From NCBI GenBank assembly GCA_020002185.1, contig CM034539.1:27354721-27418720 (forward strand): a DNA stretch of 64,000 nt. Direction: 5' to 3'. Shown here in pieces: positions 1 through 12,118 of the stretch. The DNA comes from Paraescarpia echinospica. Its lineage: Eukaryota; Annelida; Polychaeta; Sabellida; Siboglinidae. The notes beneath the pieces were generated by a model. That model was not told the DNA's origin. It was given only the letters and a program-made list of their open reading frames with translations, and did no database searches. The translations under genes and the position numbers were made by a program. Numbering within the stretch: position 1 is the first letter of the stretch; each line of letters starts with the position of its first letter.

Positions 1-442
1 CTGACCAGTACCCGTTCTTCGCGTCAAGCTTGGAGAAGTGTTTTGCACCACCAAATTAATGTGTGATCTCATCGAGAGTGGGTGTGCGATGATGACATCT
101 CTTGATTGCCTGATTAAGGTCTTTGGGGTCCAAACAGATCCTAAGTTTTCCATTCGACTTTCTGCTGTAGACAAGACTGGAGACCCAGCCTGTGGGTATT
201 GTCACTTTCTTGATTACCCCCACTTCTTCCATATAGTCGAGTTCTGCTTTCACTTCGTCCTTCAGGTGTATGGAACATCGTCTTGGTGCATGTATCACAG
301 GCGGTACTGTCGGGTCTAACGTTATGTGGAAATCACCTTTGAAGTTGCCAATTCCTCTGAAACGGTCGGGATAAAGTCGTTGAAGGTCTTCCTTCGTTTC
401 CAAGTTTTTGTGCGTCTCCTGGACTTCACAATTCATCATCAC
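1..442 (-). pseudogene. pol: reverse transcriptase start of gypsy element (partial)
   Basis: Minus-strand frame giving the N-terminal fingers of a Ty3/gypsy reverse transcriptase, with VIHAPRRCSI, a VKAELDYMEEVGVIKKV segment and the hallmark LRICLDPKDLNQAIKR. It is in a different frame from the protease to its right, consistent with a small indel around 440-470. The polymerase core, RNase H and integrase would lie beyond the window start. Confidence 0.8.
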
Positions 443-1415
443 TAGATGCAGTTCCCGACATGATGAGAATCACCGGACTTGGTGTGTCAGCTACGAAAAA
501 CTTCGCAGTGCATCTCCTCTCACCGTACACGCATTGTAGGTTCATTGTCCCATACTGTCGTATTGACTGTCCATTGTACGCTGTCGGGACCGTATTTCTG
601 TTTTCCAATCTCCCTTGCTTGGGGAACCCATGTACATCTAAGTCGTCCGGATACATACGTCGGTATGTTCTTAGCGGTAGGACGTTTCCCTGTGCACCGG
701 TGTCTACATTGACCCTAAGCGTCGTTGGCATTTCCGGTTTCCTTTTCAGTATTATGTCAAGGTTGGCGTAGACTTCATCACGTGTGTCGGTGCCCACAAT
801 GACGTCATCAAATGTCAGTCTCTCGAAGCTATCGCTTAGGTGGTCTTGCGTTGGGCTTATAGTGTGCATGGCGCCTCCTTCGTGGTCATTGTAGTTTCGT
901 CTCGAGTGATCACGAGTACCTTGACGTGTCCTGTTTCGGGATTTTGTCCTAGATCTCCAACGATCTGTTGGTTGCTGTGGTCTGCAGACAGCCTTCCAGT
1001 GATTAACTTTACCACATGCGTCACACCTGCTCCCTAGGGCTGGACATCGACCATTCACTGGGTGTCGGCGACCACACTTGCAACACGTTTGCTGGCTCTC
1101 CGCCCCGGCCCCACTCTCGTGATGTTTGTTGTCACGTGGTTGCCAATGCCTACTGTGTCGACCAATGTGATTAACAGTAGCTTCACCTGTGAATTGTTGC
1201 ATATTAGCAATCGTCGTTTCGTGTGATCTAACAATGTCCATGGCCGCTATCAACGTAAGCTTGTCATCTCGACTGAGCAGTTTCTCCTGAATTTTGTGAT
1301 GTCTGACTCCGATTATGAGTTGTTCTACTAGACGTTCCTCGGTTTCAATTTCATCTCGGAATTGACATTTCTTTGCCTGCGTCTTGCAGCGTGTCATATA
1401 TTCGTCCACGGACAC
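426..1415 (-). pseudogene. gag C-terminus with zinc knuckle, plus aspartic protease
   Basis: In frame with the gag segment to its right. Around residues 107-142 are cysteine-rich motifs, including CDACGKVNHWKAVC, a C-x2-C-x4-H-x4-C zinc knuckle for RNA binding. A basic Arg/Ser-rich stretch follows. Near residue 236 is VNVDTGAQGNVL, a retroviral-type aspartic protease with the catalytic DTGA. The frame is lost just after the protease, and the RT continues in another frame (next entry). Family knowledge predicts one continuous gag-pro-pol polyprotein in the intact element. Confidence 0.8.
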
Positions 1416-1430
1416 CGTCGCAGTCTGGCG

Positions 1431-1736
1431 TTATTTCTGCAAATTTAATCTATTTAATCGGAAGTTTGACATTGGTTCGATGAGCGCTTTAAATCTTCCC
1501 CAGATTACATCCGGCTTCTTCCTGTCTACGTCTGTCAGATTCCATGTATCGTATATCCGCCGTCCTTCTGGTCCTATCCATAGTAAGATGTACGTGACGC
1601 GTTTCGCCTCATCCTTGTCCGCGAATGGACCACCGAATATGAGGTCGCAATAATGTCTGAAGGCATGAAATTCGGACGGCAAGTCAGCTGCCAGCCAGTC
1701 CATGCGAGGAGGCTCAATGTCCGACAATTCGTCCAT
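1431..1736 (-). pseudogene. gag: gag N-terminal part of gypsy element
   Basis: 101-residue open segment starting MDELSDIEPP, rich in acidic residues, the capsid-like start of the gypsy gag-pol reading frame. It ends at a TAA (1428-1430) and the same frame resumes immediately as the next segment, so this is one reading frame broken by a single nonsense mutation. It lies about 90 bp inside the primer-binding-like site, the usual place for a gag start. Confidence 0.7.
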
Positions 1737-1829
1737 TTTTCGCCCAGTATTAGTTTGTCGGCATAAGTTACGAAAAAACAGTCACCTCACTGATTCAAGT
1801 AGGTAGGTTGTTTCCTGCTGCCACCATGT

Positions 1830-2434
1830 CACATTAGATATGTAATCAGGTTTTTTGTAGAACAACTTTAATGAACATAATCGTACAAAGTAATTACATC
1901 TGGCCACGATGCCACGCCAGGGCTGGAGTACCGCACTGACCAACCCAACCCAACTGAATAGTTCTTTCTATCTATATTTATTATCGTTACAGATATCAGC
2001 GTCCGAGATGTAATCAATCCAATTGAAGAAGTGGTTCCACACGAAATTAGCGAAATATTCCTTTTTGTTGCAGTGTGTTGCTATTGTACAGTTTGGCATG
2101 TATCCTTTTAAACGTGTAGTTGTACAGCAAAATATCATTACATTACTTTTGGCACTACTATAGTATTTTATGTCATTATTACATTGATGAATACTACCGA
2201 GTACGTTATAATAAAGTGTCATGAAATGTGGTTATAAATTAACTTCTGCAAAACTCTTGCACAGTACTGTGTCATAAGTGTGGCACAGCAGCACAGTGTT
2301 AGCAAATTTGACTCTCAATTTAATTAATTCGGTTTCGAAACTGGTTGGCTGCTGTTTCGAAGTTTGGGCATTTTGTTTATTCCACGTTAGATCAGTTCAT
2401 TCAGCTGTGTATATGGCGATACATAATGGAGGAT
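1830..2434. other. Probable LTR and flank of the gypsy element; no gene
   Basis: AT-rich non-coding stretch directly upstream (minus sense) of the gypsy primer-binding-like site, so at least its left part should be the 5' LTR. I could not find a matching opposite LTR end, and the other LTR is outside the window. No credible coding sequence. Confidence 0.4.
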
Positions 2435-2552
2435 ATAGAGAAAACGAATAGTCTTCCTGCAGTAACTGCAACCCGGCTGAATTGCTTTCAGAGAAGTCGA
2501 GATGGTGTTCGAATCGGTCTGCCAGGCGGTGAAGTACAAATCCGTTTAGATA
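2435..2552 (+). repeat. SINE fragment (tRNA-derived family, copy 1)
   Basis: Contains the middle of a repeat seen three more times in this window: GAATAGTC..., then AGAGAAGTCGAGATGGTGTT and GGTCTGCCAGG. The tRNA-like head and the 3' tail are missing here. Confidence 0.55.
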
Positions 2553-3340
2553 CAGTGCTATAGTAAGCTATTTGTATCTAAAGTACAATATACATTATTT
2601 ATGTGTATGTATTTTCTTCATGTTTACACATGTACAGTAATATTAATATATGTGTGTATCTTTAAAAAAACAAACGGTTATTTAATTGTGTAACACGGAT
2701 TTAGTTCAAAAAAGAAATAACCATTTTGAACTTTTTGTTGAAACTGTTATGAAGTTATTATTAAATGCCACTGAATTGCATAACGCACGAATTTGGGACA
2801 CGCAACGATATATTATTATAATTGGACGTGGGGTGAATTTCAGATTAGACTATGTTTGTCTCCCGAATCTTCCGGCACAGCAAATAAATAATGGCGGCTC
2901 CCTTATAAGTACCTTTCAAGACTTCTTACAATGTAACAATGTTTATGCCAAGAACAAGAATTCAATAAATAACGTGTGTACTACCATGGCATTGGAAATA
3001 ACAGTTGATCAGATTGACAAGATAATATAAATTGTAACACAGGCAAGAATGCCAACTCAAAACGACATGTGTACATGGTACTTATTTATTATAAACAACG
3101 TAACATCATATATTCCCAATATTATATGGCAATCTGTAACATAAACAGTTTTTTTTTCAAAAAAATATCGACGGGCGCTTGTGGAGCGTTGTCGTTGAGC
3201 GTTCTCTTCATTTTCAAGTTATTAGTGATACTATCTCCATCATCAGACAATGCAAAATTTGATAAACAGTCAGTTTTATCTATAGATCAAGCAGATACGA
3301 TACTCGTGAATGCACATAATGGGAATATAGTGGATTACAA
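2553..3340. other. No gene recognised
   Basis: AT-rich sequence with short unrelated open frames and no recognisable domain. The 3069-3350 part may be the 5' region of the LINE that follows. Confidence 0.4.
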
Positions 3341-3349
3341 CTTGGAAGT

Positions 3350-5126
3350 TCTGGCCAAGCCAGTCGGAGTGGGTGCCTCTGGCGCCACCTCGCGAATGAA
3401 AACATCTGGACCAAGATATGTAAACAATATCTTGTGCACATTCTTCTCCTACTATCCTACGACGTTGAAATCAATCCTGGACCAAACGTGAAAGCGGGAA
3501 ATGGTGCCAAGATCCTCACTGACTCAAAAGCAATTTATATACCATCTTGATAAGGTTAAACGTGTGTTGTCAAACTTTTCACTGGATGTATTAGCAATAT
3601 CGGATACATGGATTGACTGCTTCCAGGATTTCAATGTATTTCATGTAGATGGATACCACCTGGAACATTATGACAATAGTGGATTATTCCAAGGTAAACA
3701 AGGAGTTGCTATGTACATAAGCAACAAACTCTCATACAAAGTTAGACCGGATCTCGATCCCAATGATTTCATGTCGCTTACCATCCAACTGACCATCCCT
3801 CATCATAAACCCGTACTTGTGTATGTTGTCTACCGTCATCCCAGAGCAACGCAAGAGTTCATGGATAAACTTGATGACCTAGTCATTAACCTGGATCAGT
3901 CAAACCTGGATTCTATCATCACCGGAGACTTTAACTCGGATTACACCAAGCTGAACACCCCAGGTTCGTTAGCTAAATGTGTAAACAACATAGTATCATC
4001 ATACAACTTCAAACAAGTAATATTACAACCTACCCGGATAACTGAACACTCCAGTACAATCATTGATCTTACATTCACCAATATCGAATCCAAGATCGCC
4101 CATGGAGTAGCTGTGATTACAGTTGCAGACCATCTCATGAACTTTCTGGTAATACATCTCAAAAAAGAACCTATACACAGACATAAATATGTGACCACTC
4201 GGAACTATAAACACATGGATAATGACAAACTTCTCAGTGACCTTTCCAAGATCCCATGGTCTGTTATCGAAGTGTTTGATGACATCGAGGATGCATGGTC
4301 CACCTGGCAGTCCTTGTTTCTCAAAACAATTCACTCCCATGCTCCCATCAGAAAATTCCGAGCAAAATCCAAGCAATGCTTTTGGTACTCTGAGGACAGT
4401 GAACATCTTAAAACCATCAGAGACGAGTACCACACTCAGGCTATAGACTCTCGAGATCATCATGCCTGGGATGTGTATAAGAAACTCAGGAATCATATTA
4501 CTAACTTGTGTCGTGAGGCCAAGAAGAATTACATCCAGAATAAAATCTCAACCTCTAGTGGTAACTCCAAGGACATGTGGGATGTACTTAAGAACTTACT
4601 CCCACAGAAACCTCGCGGTGACATCAGTGGGCTCGAGATAGGTGACCGTATGGTGACCATAGCTAAGGACATGGCCAATTAATTCAACTCATTCTTTGTG
4701 AACATTGGTAAGAAACTGGCCAATAAAATTCATTCAACATTAAGTTACAAGACATACCTCATCAAGGTCAGGACAACATCAAACAAATTCCACTTTAACA
4801 ACATTTCGCCAGAAGACGGGAAAACTTCTCAGGGGCCTCAAGACCAACAAGGCGACTGGTCTGGATAACATCCCAGCTAGGATACTGAAGATAGCTGCAA
4901 ATGCTCCCCCTGGGTGCTGATACCACAACTCCACCATTATTCTTCAGTATTACATTTCCATCCAGTATACCTGCTCACTTACTTTTACATACATACTTTA
5001 TTATATTGTTTACATATGTTAAGTATGTATTATGTTTTTATCATAATGTATGCATGTCACCACTACCAAAACAGTTTTAACTGAATGTAGTCTGTGAATA
5101 AATATCTTGTATCTCTCTTGTATCTC
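3350..5126 (+). mobile_element. CR1/L2-like LINE relic with N-terminal 2A-like motif
   Basis: Degenerate non-LTR retrotransposon. In order: a short hydrophobic N-terminal segment ending in DVEINPGP (3461-3484), an apurinic endonuclease domain (about 3530-4200) with GDFNSDY and PTRITEHSSTIIDLTFTN, a basic linker, and the start of reverse transcriptase (LKTNKATGLDNIPARILKIA, about 4833-4892). The catalytic RT core is gone. Sequence jumps within about 30 bp to a 3' UTR ending in a duplicated TCTTGTATCTC motif, the short tandem tail typical of CR1/L2. Frameshifts lie near 3500-3550 and a TAA at 4680 interrupts the frame before the conserved FNSFFVNIG. Confidence 0.85.
3501..4682 (+). pseudogene. 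LINE AP endonuclease domain
   Basis: 393 open codons covering most of an exonuclease-endonuclease-phosphatase fold. Visible are LDVLAISDTWID (motif around a catalytic Glu, here Asp), VYVVYRHP, TGDFNSDY and the IIDLTFTN...VADH region. In this family the enzyme nicks target DNA to prime reverse transcription. The open frame ends in TAA at 4680, while the same frame downstream still reads FNSFFVNIGKKLANKI, so this is an internal stop, not the natural end. Confidence 0.85.
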
Positions 5127-8015
5127 TAGTCCAACCCGCGGTCATCGTACTGACATACAATGTCAATGAATGATACATTGAAAAAAAAATTACAGAAACA
5201 ATACAGCGTGACCAATCCGGCAATCATTTTACTAATGATTTTACGATATTTTATCTTTTGAATTGTCTTGTCCCATCGTGCACAGTGAGGTGCGTTCTTT
5301 TAACTTTATTGTTATCGATGTTCCTCTGAGCATTTCACCACAAAATAAAAACATGTCACAAGGGCGAAGATCTTCGCCTGTCATAGTTTTATAATCGGAA
5401 ATTTATATTGTTTATAAATAAATGTAGGTTTGTTATCTTCGCCAACGAGAGTTCCATCTGGCCGCTTGTGTATTTGAATAAAACAACGTCATTGCGTCTA
5501 AGGAGCTCTTTCTTTCGCTCTCGTACTCAAGACGGCGTACTCAGTTGAGCTCGTACTCAAGAAGTTTTATAACCACCGTGAGCACGGATTCTCCGGTGAG
5601 CATGAAATCTCGAGTCTGAGCATGGAGTTGAGTATGATCACCGAGTACGCTTTATAACATCGGGCCCAGATTGTAAGAAAAGTTTTCATTTAATGAAATA
5701 CCTACGATTTTAGAGAAAAAACATTTCACGACCACTACTTATATATGGTAATAAAAAGCCTCACTGCATAGTAAAGCAATGCATTAAATGTACTCACATC
5801 GTGGGGCCGTTCAACAACTTTCTTGTGGAGATAAATGCAAGTAGTGGCTTACATTGTTCATCGATGTCGCATTGATATTGTCAAAGAATTGTGTTTGATA
5901 TAAAATATGATGCTCCCGTTTTGTTTGAAACAAATAACTGTTGCAAGTGTGTAGAAGCCCTTTGCTCATAGTATAAAACTGCCAAATTCTTACTTTTAAA
6001 AATCTGGTAGATTCGAGATTATTCGAATATTTTATTGTGACTATGTGAGTCTCAGGTTCACTGGACTTTGGAAGAAGGGGTGGTGTTGTTGGAGATATTT
6101 GTTTTTGTTAGTCTCAGTAGTTCAGTTTTATCAGATTAGACATCTAATATAAGACATGAGATAAAACATTTTCATTTAAATTGAATTCCATTTTACATTT
6201 TTCTGAATACAATTCAAAGAAAGGTAATTCTCATTAACAAAATGTCATGTAATGTTTGACTAAATGATAATCCAATTAGCCAGACTGTAAGCTGGCAGTG
6301 CCTGGCACCAGGCATTGTAAGGCATACTTCATCAGAAGAAGACTGCAGTACTTGGCACTGTCCCTTGTATGAGTAACAAAGACATTTTATGTTTAACCAA
6401 TAAAATAATTTTCAACTGGACTTTCATTTTTAAGTTTCTTTTAAATGAACAAAAAGTATCACCTGAACTGTAATTATACAAACTGTTTGTTGGCTGTTAA
6501 CTAACTTAGGAAAGTGGAAAATATTATAACTGCCTCTTGACTTGAGGAGAACTAATTGGATGCTGTAGTTTCCAGCGACTCCAAGGGGGTTTCACACTAA
6601 CAAAACACATGAGTCAAGTAGATAATGTCACGTGGGAAACACAAATTACACTAAATGTTAGATGCACAATAACTCTTACAAATTTAAGCAATTGCATTTG
6701 TTACGGTATGTATGTGTATGACAGCTGGTATTACTGACCATGCATGTCGTGTTTGAGTAACTGCAACATTAAAAGAATTAGAATTGTTAATCTTTATGCA
6801 TACATTACATTTACTGTACTATTAGCGTATGAATGCATGCAATTGTTCTGTTTATTACTCGCAGTATATGCCGGGTAAACCAGTTATACCCTATTTTGAT
6901 ATCTGCACATAACTGCTACCACATGGTTTAAAGTGGTGTTTTTTCCCAAGGCCACATGGCACATGGTATTTTCATTCTTTCGTTCGTTTGTTCGTTCGTT
7001 CGTTCAAAAACAAAAAAAGAACCCGGATTGGCCGGAGCCAGAGCAGTATTTCGACTTTAAGAAGTAGGCCTACCATAAAACTCAACATTTTGTAACATCA
7101 CATGTCTGAAACGACGTGGACAGATAGAATAAACACATTAATGACTGGATTATGGAATTCAGACACACATGTAGTTACAACTGTCAGTGTCAATGCACAA
7201 TGGCGAAAATAAGGTTGTCGAAGACCATGTATACTCACGAACGACCGGAAAAAGTATACCAGACGCGGGAACTTGATCGTAAATATAATTTACGTCGGTT
7301 CGTTAATTCTGCAGATCGTTCACACAGTACTGCTCATATTGATTGTTATACATGATCACGCAATGTAGCTAATCCTATAAGCTTCACATATAGGAAATAA
7401 TAACAGGAAATAGCCTATGTACGTTTTCCACACTGATAAATAATTTAAGAGTTTTCAGTTTGTCCGCCAAAGTCAAAGAATATGGCGGCTCCGTTGTCAA
7501 GGAAAGTGGTCATGTGATCGAATCCGACTTCGAGAATGTTCGAAATTACGTAAACCATCCACCGCTACCGGTCAGTTGGGAACGTTTTACGTAACCTAAA
7601 TAGTCGCATTGTACATCAGACCCAAGATCCTTATTTTAGAGATATCTTGCAAATCCATTACTAATAACATCATTTTTAATGTCTAATCAAAATTTTTATT
7701 AAAGTATCTTAATAATCTGGGGATAGCTCTCTAGATTTATTTACATGTTTTGTTGTTGTCACAACTTCTATTGTAAACAGTGTTTAATTTTAGATCTGGT
7801 ATTACGTATATCTAGTATATGAGCCGGGTTTTTTTCAAATAATTTAATAATCATGAGGTAATCTCTTTTACAATATCATCAGTATTAATGTCTTTTGACA
7901 TCTGATTATTAGCTAGTATTTTAGTTTTTAAGTATTGTTGTTTTAGTCGTTGTTATTTCATAATATTGTATTAATAACTGTTTCATGTAATTGGCTGTGT
8001 CTGTTCAAGAACCAC
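5127..8015. other. Long non-coding stretch, no gene recognised
   Basis: AT-rich sequence with no open frame that I can tie to a family. It holds a short CGTT microsatellite near 6977-7006. The small frame at 7152-7355 has no recognisable domain and I do not call it. Confidence 0.4.
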
Positions 8016-8019
8016 AGTG

Positions 8020-8145
8020 AAAAAAATCCGTGCACTTTCTTGTGTAATCCTTATATATGGAGTACTCGGTATTTAAAGTTTATGTGTTTACACGTTTACA
8101 TTTTTTATATTAAATAAAATCTTCATCATCATCATCATTGATTTG
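8020..8145 (+). repeat. LINE-type 3' tail ending in (ATC)n, copy 1
   Basis: Shares an ordered sequence with 27565-27678: TTTCTTGTGTAATCCTTATATAT, then TTTACACGT..ACATTT, then ATTAAATAAAATC followed by (ATC)n. A 3' end with AATAAA and a short trinucleotide tail, repeated at two places, indicates a non-LTR element or SINE tail on the + strand. Confidence 0.55.
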
Positions 8146-8589
8146 CTTGAAATTACCAATCTTCAGTTGTCTAGTTGGTATTTCTGAATACATCTTCCCT
8201 TGGCCTTGGAATATTCAAAACATCGCGTCTTTAATAAGTCTAGTTTACGAAGTAGTGGTCTTATCGTATTAACTTTAAGGTATTGTTGGGTGTCGCTAGG
8301 TGTAAATGAGTGTACGGATATATAGTGGTCCGTTTCATCATAACAGATCTTCCAAACTGTGGCAAATGAGACAACATTAGATATATATTTGCATAGTCGT
8401 TCCAACCTTTTTCATAATTTAGTTCCGGTGCAATGATTACGACTTAATACATGAACGGTGTTATAAATGACTCTACATTTTAGTCCGTAGTTCAAATATC
8501 ACAGGTCCTACCATCTAGGGAATTTTCAAGTTGTTCATAACATATAAATGTGGACTGGTTATGCTAGATTTCATATCCTTTCGAAACAA

Positions 8590-9100
8590 TTATAACTCAA
8601 AGATAATCGTCCTATTCATCAGCTGATCTATTGTATGCCCATTTATCGTCGTCGTCGTCATCGTTGCTGTAGCTTTCAACGTCACCAACACTGTCAGTCT
8701 TGCCGACTGTTGCCTGGTGTCTGCGACTTTCAAACCATGCAATTTCCAGAATATTGTTGGTATTACTTTCGATTCATGCCCCTGTGGTCCAAATTCTACC
8801 TGTTGAGACAATTTTGCCCTTTCCCACACAATTGCTACACAATGAACCCGCTTCAACGTCTGTATCAAAACCGCCCTGCTCGGAGGAATGCACGGGTCAG
8901 AAGATGTTATCTTCACAAGTGGAAGGTCGGGATTACGCGGTGCATGGATTTTGTTTAACATGCTGTACAGTGCTTCATTCACTTGCTTAACTTTGGAATT
9001 TACAAACAAAGACAAATCCCGTACAATGTGCTGATGGAAGATAACTTCAGTCGCGATTTTATGCAAAATGACGTTGGTAATTCCAGGCAGCAGAGTCGAG
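8590..9100 (-). pseudogene. Relic of uncharacterised multicopy ORF family (C-terminal part?)
   Basis: 158-codon minus-strand open frame, extendable about 12 codons upstream of its first Met. A segment near residues 60-100 (PPSRAVLIQTLKRVHCVAIVW) resembles, from recall, the sequence preceding the CXC zinc domain in a multicopy uncharacterised ORF family of marine invertebrates. The frame ends in low-complexity Thr. It may be another relic of the family seen at 33.7-36.1 and 43.1-43.8 kb. The assignment is tentative. Confidence 0.3.
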
Positions 9101-9514
9101 ATAACCTAGCTATCGTGCTGTCCAACTACGATAATGCACGGGCATTATGCAAATTATGTAGGGGACTCTCAGCTAGCATGTCCAGAGAGTTCATCTCCAG
9201 ATCGGAAAGTGTTAGGCTGGTGCATCTCAATTTCTGGACCTCCTGCTAAATGGATTACAATAGCAGTTAATTTCTTATTGTCGGAACGATTGGTCCTGTA
9301 ATAGTTGCTCACTATTCTTCGTATGCGTCATTTAAGTGTTATGTTAACTAAATCATATTTGATCTCCTTTCCCCTTCACTCGATGATTAACTATTTTTTC
9401 TTTCGTTCTCCCGCACATCGCATCCATATCATAGCTTCTGCTTTATTATAGCACTACGATCCATATTATCATTGTCGTCACCGTATCTCTCACGACCGTT
9501 TCGCGTGCAATCTC

Positions 9515-9605
9515 CTCATGAAATAATAATAAAATAGTTTATTTTATATAGTGCCAGATCCAATTTTAAATTGTTCGTGGCGCTTTACAACATGCAAGAC
9601 AAATA
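9515..9605 (-). repeat. Minus-strand LINE or SINE 3' tail with (ATT)n
   Basis: Read on the minus strand: GTAAAGCGCCACGAACAA..., GGCACTATATAAAATAAA and then ATTATTATT. The conserved GGCRCTATATAAA box plus a trinucleotide tail is a usual retroposon 3' end. Confidence 0.45.
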
Positions 9606-11867
9606 CAGTTTTATAAAATTGTTAAATACACACACGTTCTCTACAAATAGTATAAAAGCTACATTAAGTAAAAGTACAAAATATATTATATGTATATTGT
9701 CTAATGAACATATAATGTCATAATCATATACTAATTTAATTTACATTGATATCAATAAGACATATTTTTAAATGCATAAATATTAACAATGGTAAAATAC
9801 AAATAAATGCAGTAATTAAATAAGTATACAAATATAATTATTATAATTAGAGTTTAATAGGGCTAACAGTATGTACAAATAAGGCAATGTAAATACATAT
9901 CACCTAACTATTGTATAAGTAGTTATACATATTATAATAAATAAACATCTAAGTAGGTTAATGCGTAATAAGAGTTTTGAAAGTAGAGAGAGTGTCCGAA
10001 ATATGGAATAAGTAAATTAATCGAATGGTCTACCACTCCCAAAGGGCACATATGTAGCTTTACGTTCGCCTTACCAGAAATGTGTTTAGGCCAAATAAAA
10101 TAATACCTGCGTTTCCGGTAACCTGACCGTGCCTAGTATTTCCGTGCGACCCTATGCATTTTTTCAAAAACAAAAGAACAATATTTGTATAATGCCGACC
10201 GTCAACCCTTGCCTCTGAGCAAAAACGATTATTTTAACATTATATTATATTCCGACAAACAACTATTACAACGATCATTCAACATGATAAAAAATACAGA
10301 TAATCATTGCAAAAGTCCTGAAAAGTAACAACAATTGACCTTTAGGAACGGAAATTCCGCGATCGTCCCTAGTGTTGGATGGATTTCCTTCTAAATCGTT
10401 GTGCAGTGTCATGGCGCCCCTGCTACATACCTCGTGTCAACCGACGTAAACAGGGACGCGGGCGGAAGACGCTAACATAACCCGTTTCGTGATCGTTGCC
10501 TGGTTGTCCGCTAAGCGCATTGAAGACATGTTGTTAATTAAAAAATACTTGCCACAGCATAAGTGTACAGAATCCGGTTTCGAACACAAAACTCGAAGTA
10601 ATTACAACAGCCTAGTAATGCTGGCTCACAGTGATAATTATAGTATGAGTTTCGTAGTTCTAACAAACTCCGTTGGATGGCGTCGTATATGGCGCTAGCT
10701 AAAATGACTGGACAACAATAATAAATAAAATAAAATATTACAATAGGTCTGCCTACCCTATTTTTTTGCAATACATTTTTTAAAAACTAAAACGTTTTTC
10801 TTACCTACCTACCCTATTTTAAAAATCAATGTTACCGGAAACACAACAATATTTGACTGTGGCCTTAGCACGCACGCACGCACGCACGCACGCGCGCATA
10901 CCCACAACGGTGCAATCTACTTATAATCAAGCTAGCGTATGTATGCAGGTACGTTGCCGTTTTCCTTTTAGACGGCTTGAACCTCGAGTGCCAAACTTTC
11001 AGGGAATAATCTACGACCCCACAAATATGACGTAAGACCTCTATCTTATCAAAATATCTCACTTATGTCAAGATTATCACCTTTTATGGGGGAAATCAAT
11101 TGTTCGGAACGTAAAATGGAATGTGCTTGCAATACATAAAACGTAACCCAACTATGCAAGAACCACGCGCGCACGGCAAATACTTTGGGGAAATGCCTCT
11201 GCTCATGGACTTGGCAACTTGAAATAGACGCTGACAGTAATGGTAAATGTCTACCCTGTGTGTTTTCTTACATTTGGTAAATATTACTATCACGACTGTC
11301 ATCACCTAAGGCATCACGTCATGTAACGAGCATTTTTTGCTAGGTAATATTAATTTGTGTTGCCTCATGTTCCTATATAATGGGCAATGTTATGTTTTTC
11401 ACTGAATTCCTTGTAATACGTACATACATAGGAAAACTGTCGCTGTACTGCTTTCTTTCGGAAATATTTTATGTAGTCAAAGAAATAATATATAAATATA
11501 AGTGATATCAAAATTAAATAAGCGAGCGAAAAATGAACAAGGCGGAACACGTTGTCGCGCTTACATTTATCCGGGCGTTAAATAATATCCGGGTGACGTT
11601 TCTGCGGGTGCGCGTATCTAGTGGAATGCAGGTACAACTGTCGCGATTTCATTTATCCTGTTATTCTAGCCTCATCTATATTTCCCGGTAACCGTTCAAG
11701 GAACACCTATACACGGACCTACAATCATGCCGTTTTCGGTGTTCTGTACGGTTCCGAACGATTTTGGCGGCGAGTATTCAGTACACTAGTCTTCCGATTG
11801 CAGCGCTGTCTTCCTCATTTGCATAGGTTCAGACATGCGCATTTCACAATTTATTGATTTTATGTTA
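9606..11867. other. Upstream flank of the EB-module gene; no gene recognised
   Basis: AT-rich with a short CACG microsatellite near 10867-10893. Unassigned short frames exist on both strands and none shows a domain. The last kilobase should include the promoter of the gene starting at 12083, but I see no reliable TATA or initiator. Confidence 0.35.
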
Positions 11868-12078
11868 TTAGCTCCACCCATTTTTAAACCGCGGCGAAAC
11901 TGATGTGCTTCAATCGCAGCGAAACCGATATATATCTACGTCGGCGTGACGTCAAAATAACGTACGCCAACCAACGGGTCAAAATTCGTTGCGTTAGTTG
12001 GTTGATATACGTGATAGCGACGTCACGCCTACTTCGCGTATGTCATTTTAGCAGCCATTTGAAATTCGGTGGAGCTAA
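11868..12078. mobile_element. Foldback MITE with TA target duplication, abutting the start codon
   Basis: Terminal inverted repeats TTAGCTCCACC / GGTGGAGCTAA flanked on both sides by TA (11866-11867 and 12079-12080). The interior is also self-complementary: CGGCGTGACGTC pairs with GACGTCACGCC, and CCAACCAAC with GTTAGTTGG. The TA duplication suggests a Tc1/mariner-type MITE. It ends 4 bp before the ATG proposed for the EB-module gene. Confidence 0.65.
11947..11954. promoter_or_regulatory. CRE-like palindrome TGACGTCA inside the MITE
   Basis: Perfect TGACGTCA about 130 bp before the proposed start codon, with a second partial copy (CGACGTCA) at 12019-12026 in the opposite arm. The match is exact, but because both sit in the inverted arms of a MITE they may be transposon sequence with no role in this gene. 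Confidence 0.25.
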
Positions 12079-12082
12079 TACC

Positions 12083-12118
12083 ATGAAATCAGATAGTGGT
12101 GCCTCAATCGGTAGATTG
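12083..12118 (+). CDS. Exon 1: start codon and signal-peptide n-region
   Basis: Reads MKSDSGASIGRL and ends at TTG|GTGAAC. I chose it because the next exon (12392) must be entered in phase 0, lacks its own ATG and encodes a hydrophobic signal core. This is the nearest ATG with a donor in the right phase, and it adds a polar, basic n-region. A stronger-looking donor at 12181 (GTAAGT) would leave the wrong phase. An alternative is an unseen exon further upstream. Confidence 0.5.

Larger units (their letters stand above)
1..1829 (-). mobile_element. Ty3/gypsy LTR retrotransposon, 5' part (gag-pro-RT), leaves window
   Basis: This is the 5' part of an LTR retrotransposon read right to left and truncated by the window edge. 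On the minus strand the order is a likely LTR end (ACA) at about 1827, a primer-binding-like TGGTGGCAGCAGG directly after it, gag, a zinc knuckle, an aspartic protease and the start of reverse transcriptase. This gag-pro-pol order with an LRICLDPKDLN reverse transcriptase motif is typical of Ty3/gypsy elements. The copy is damaged by one nonsense codon in gag and a frameshift between protease and RT, so it is a relic. The far LTR boundary to the right of 1829 could not be fixed by eye. Confidence 0.85.
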
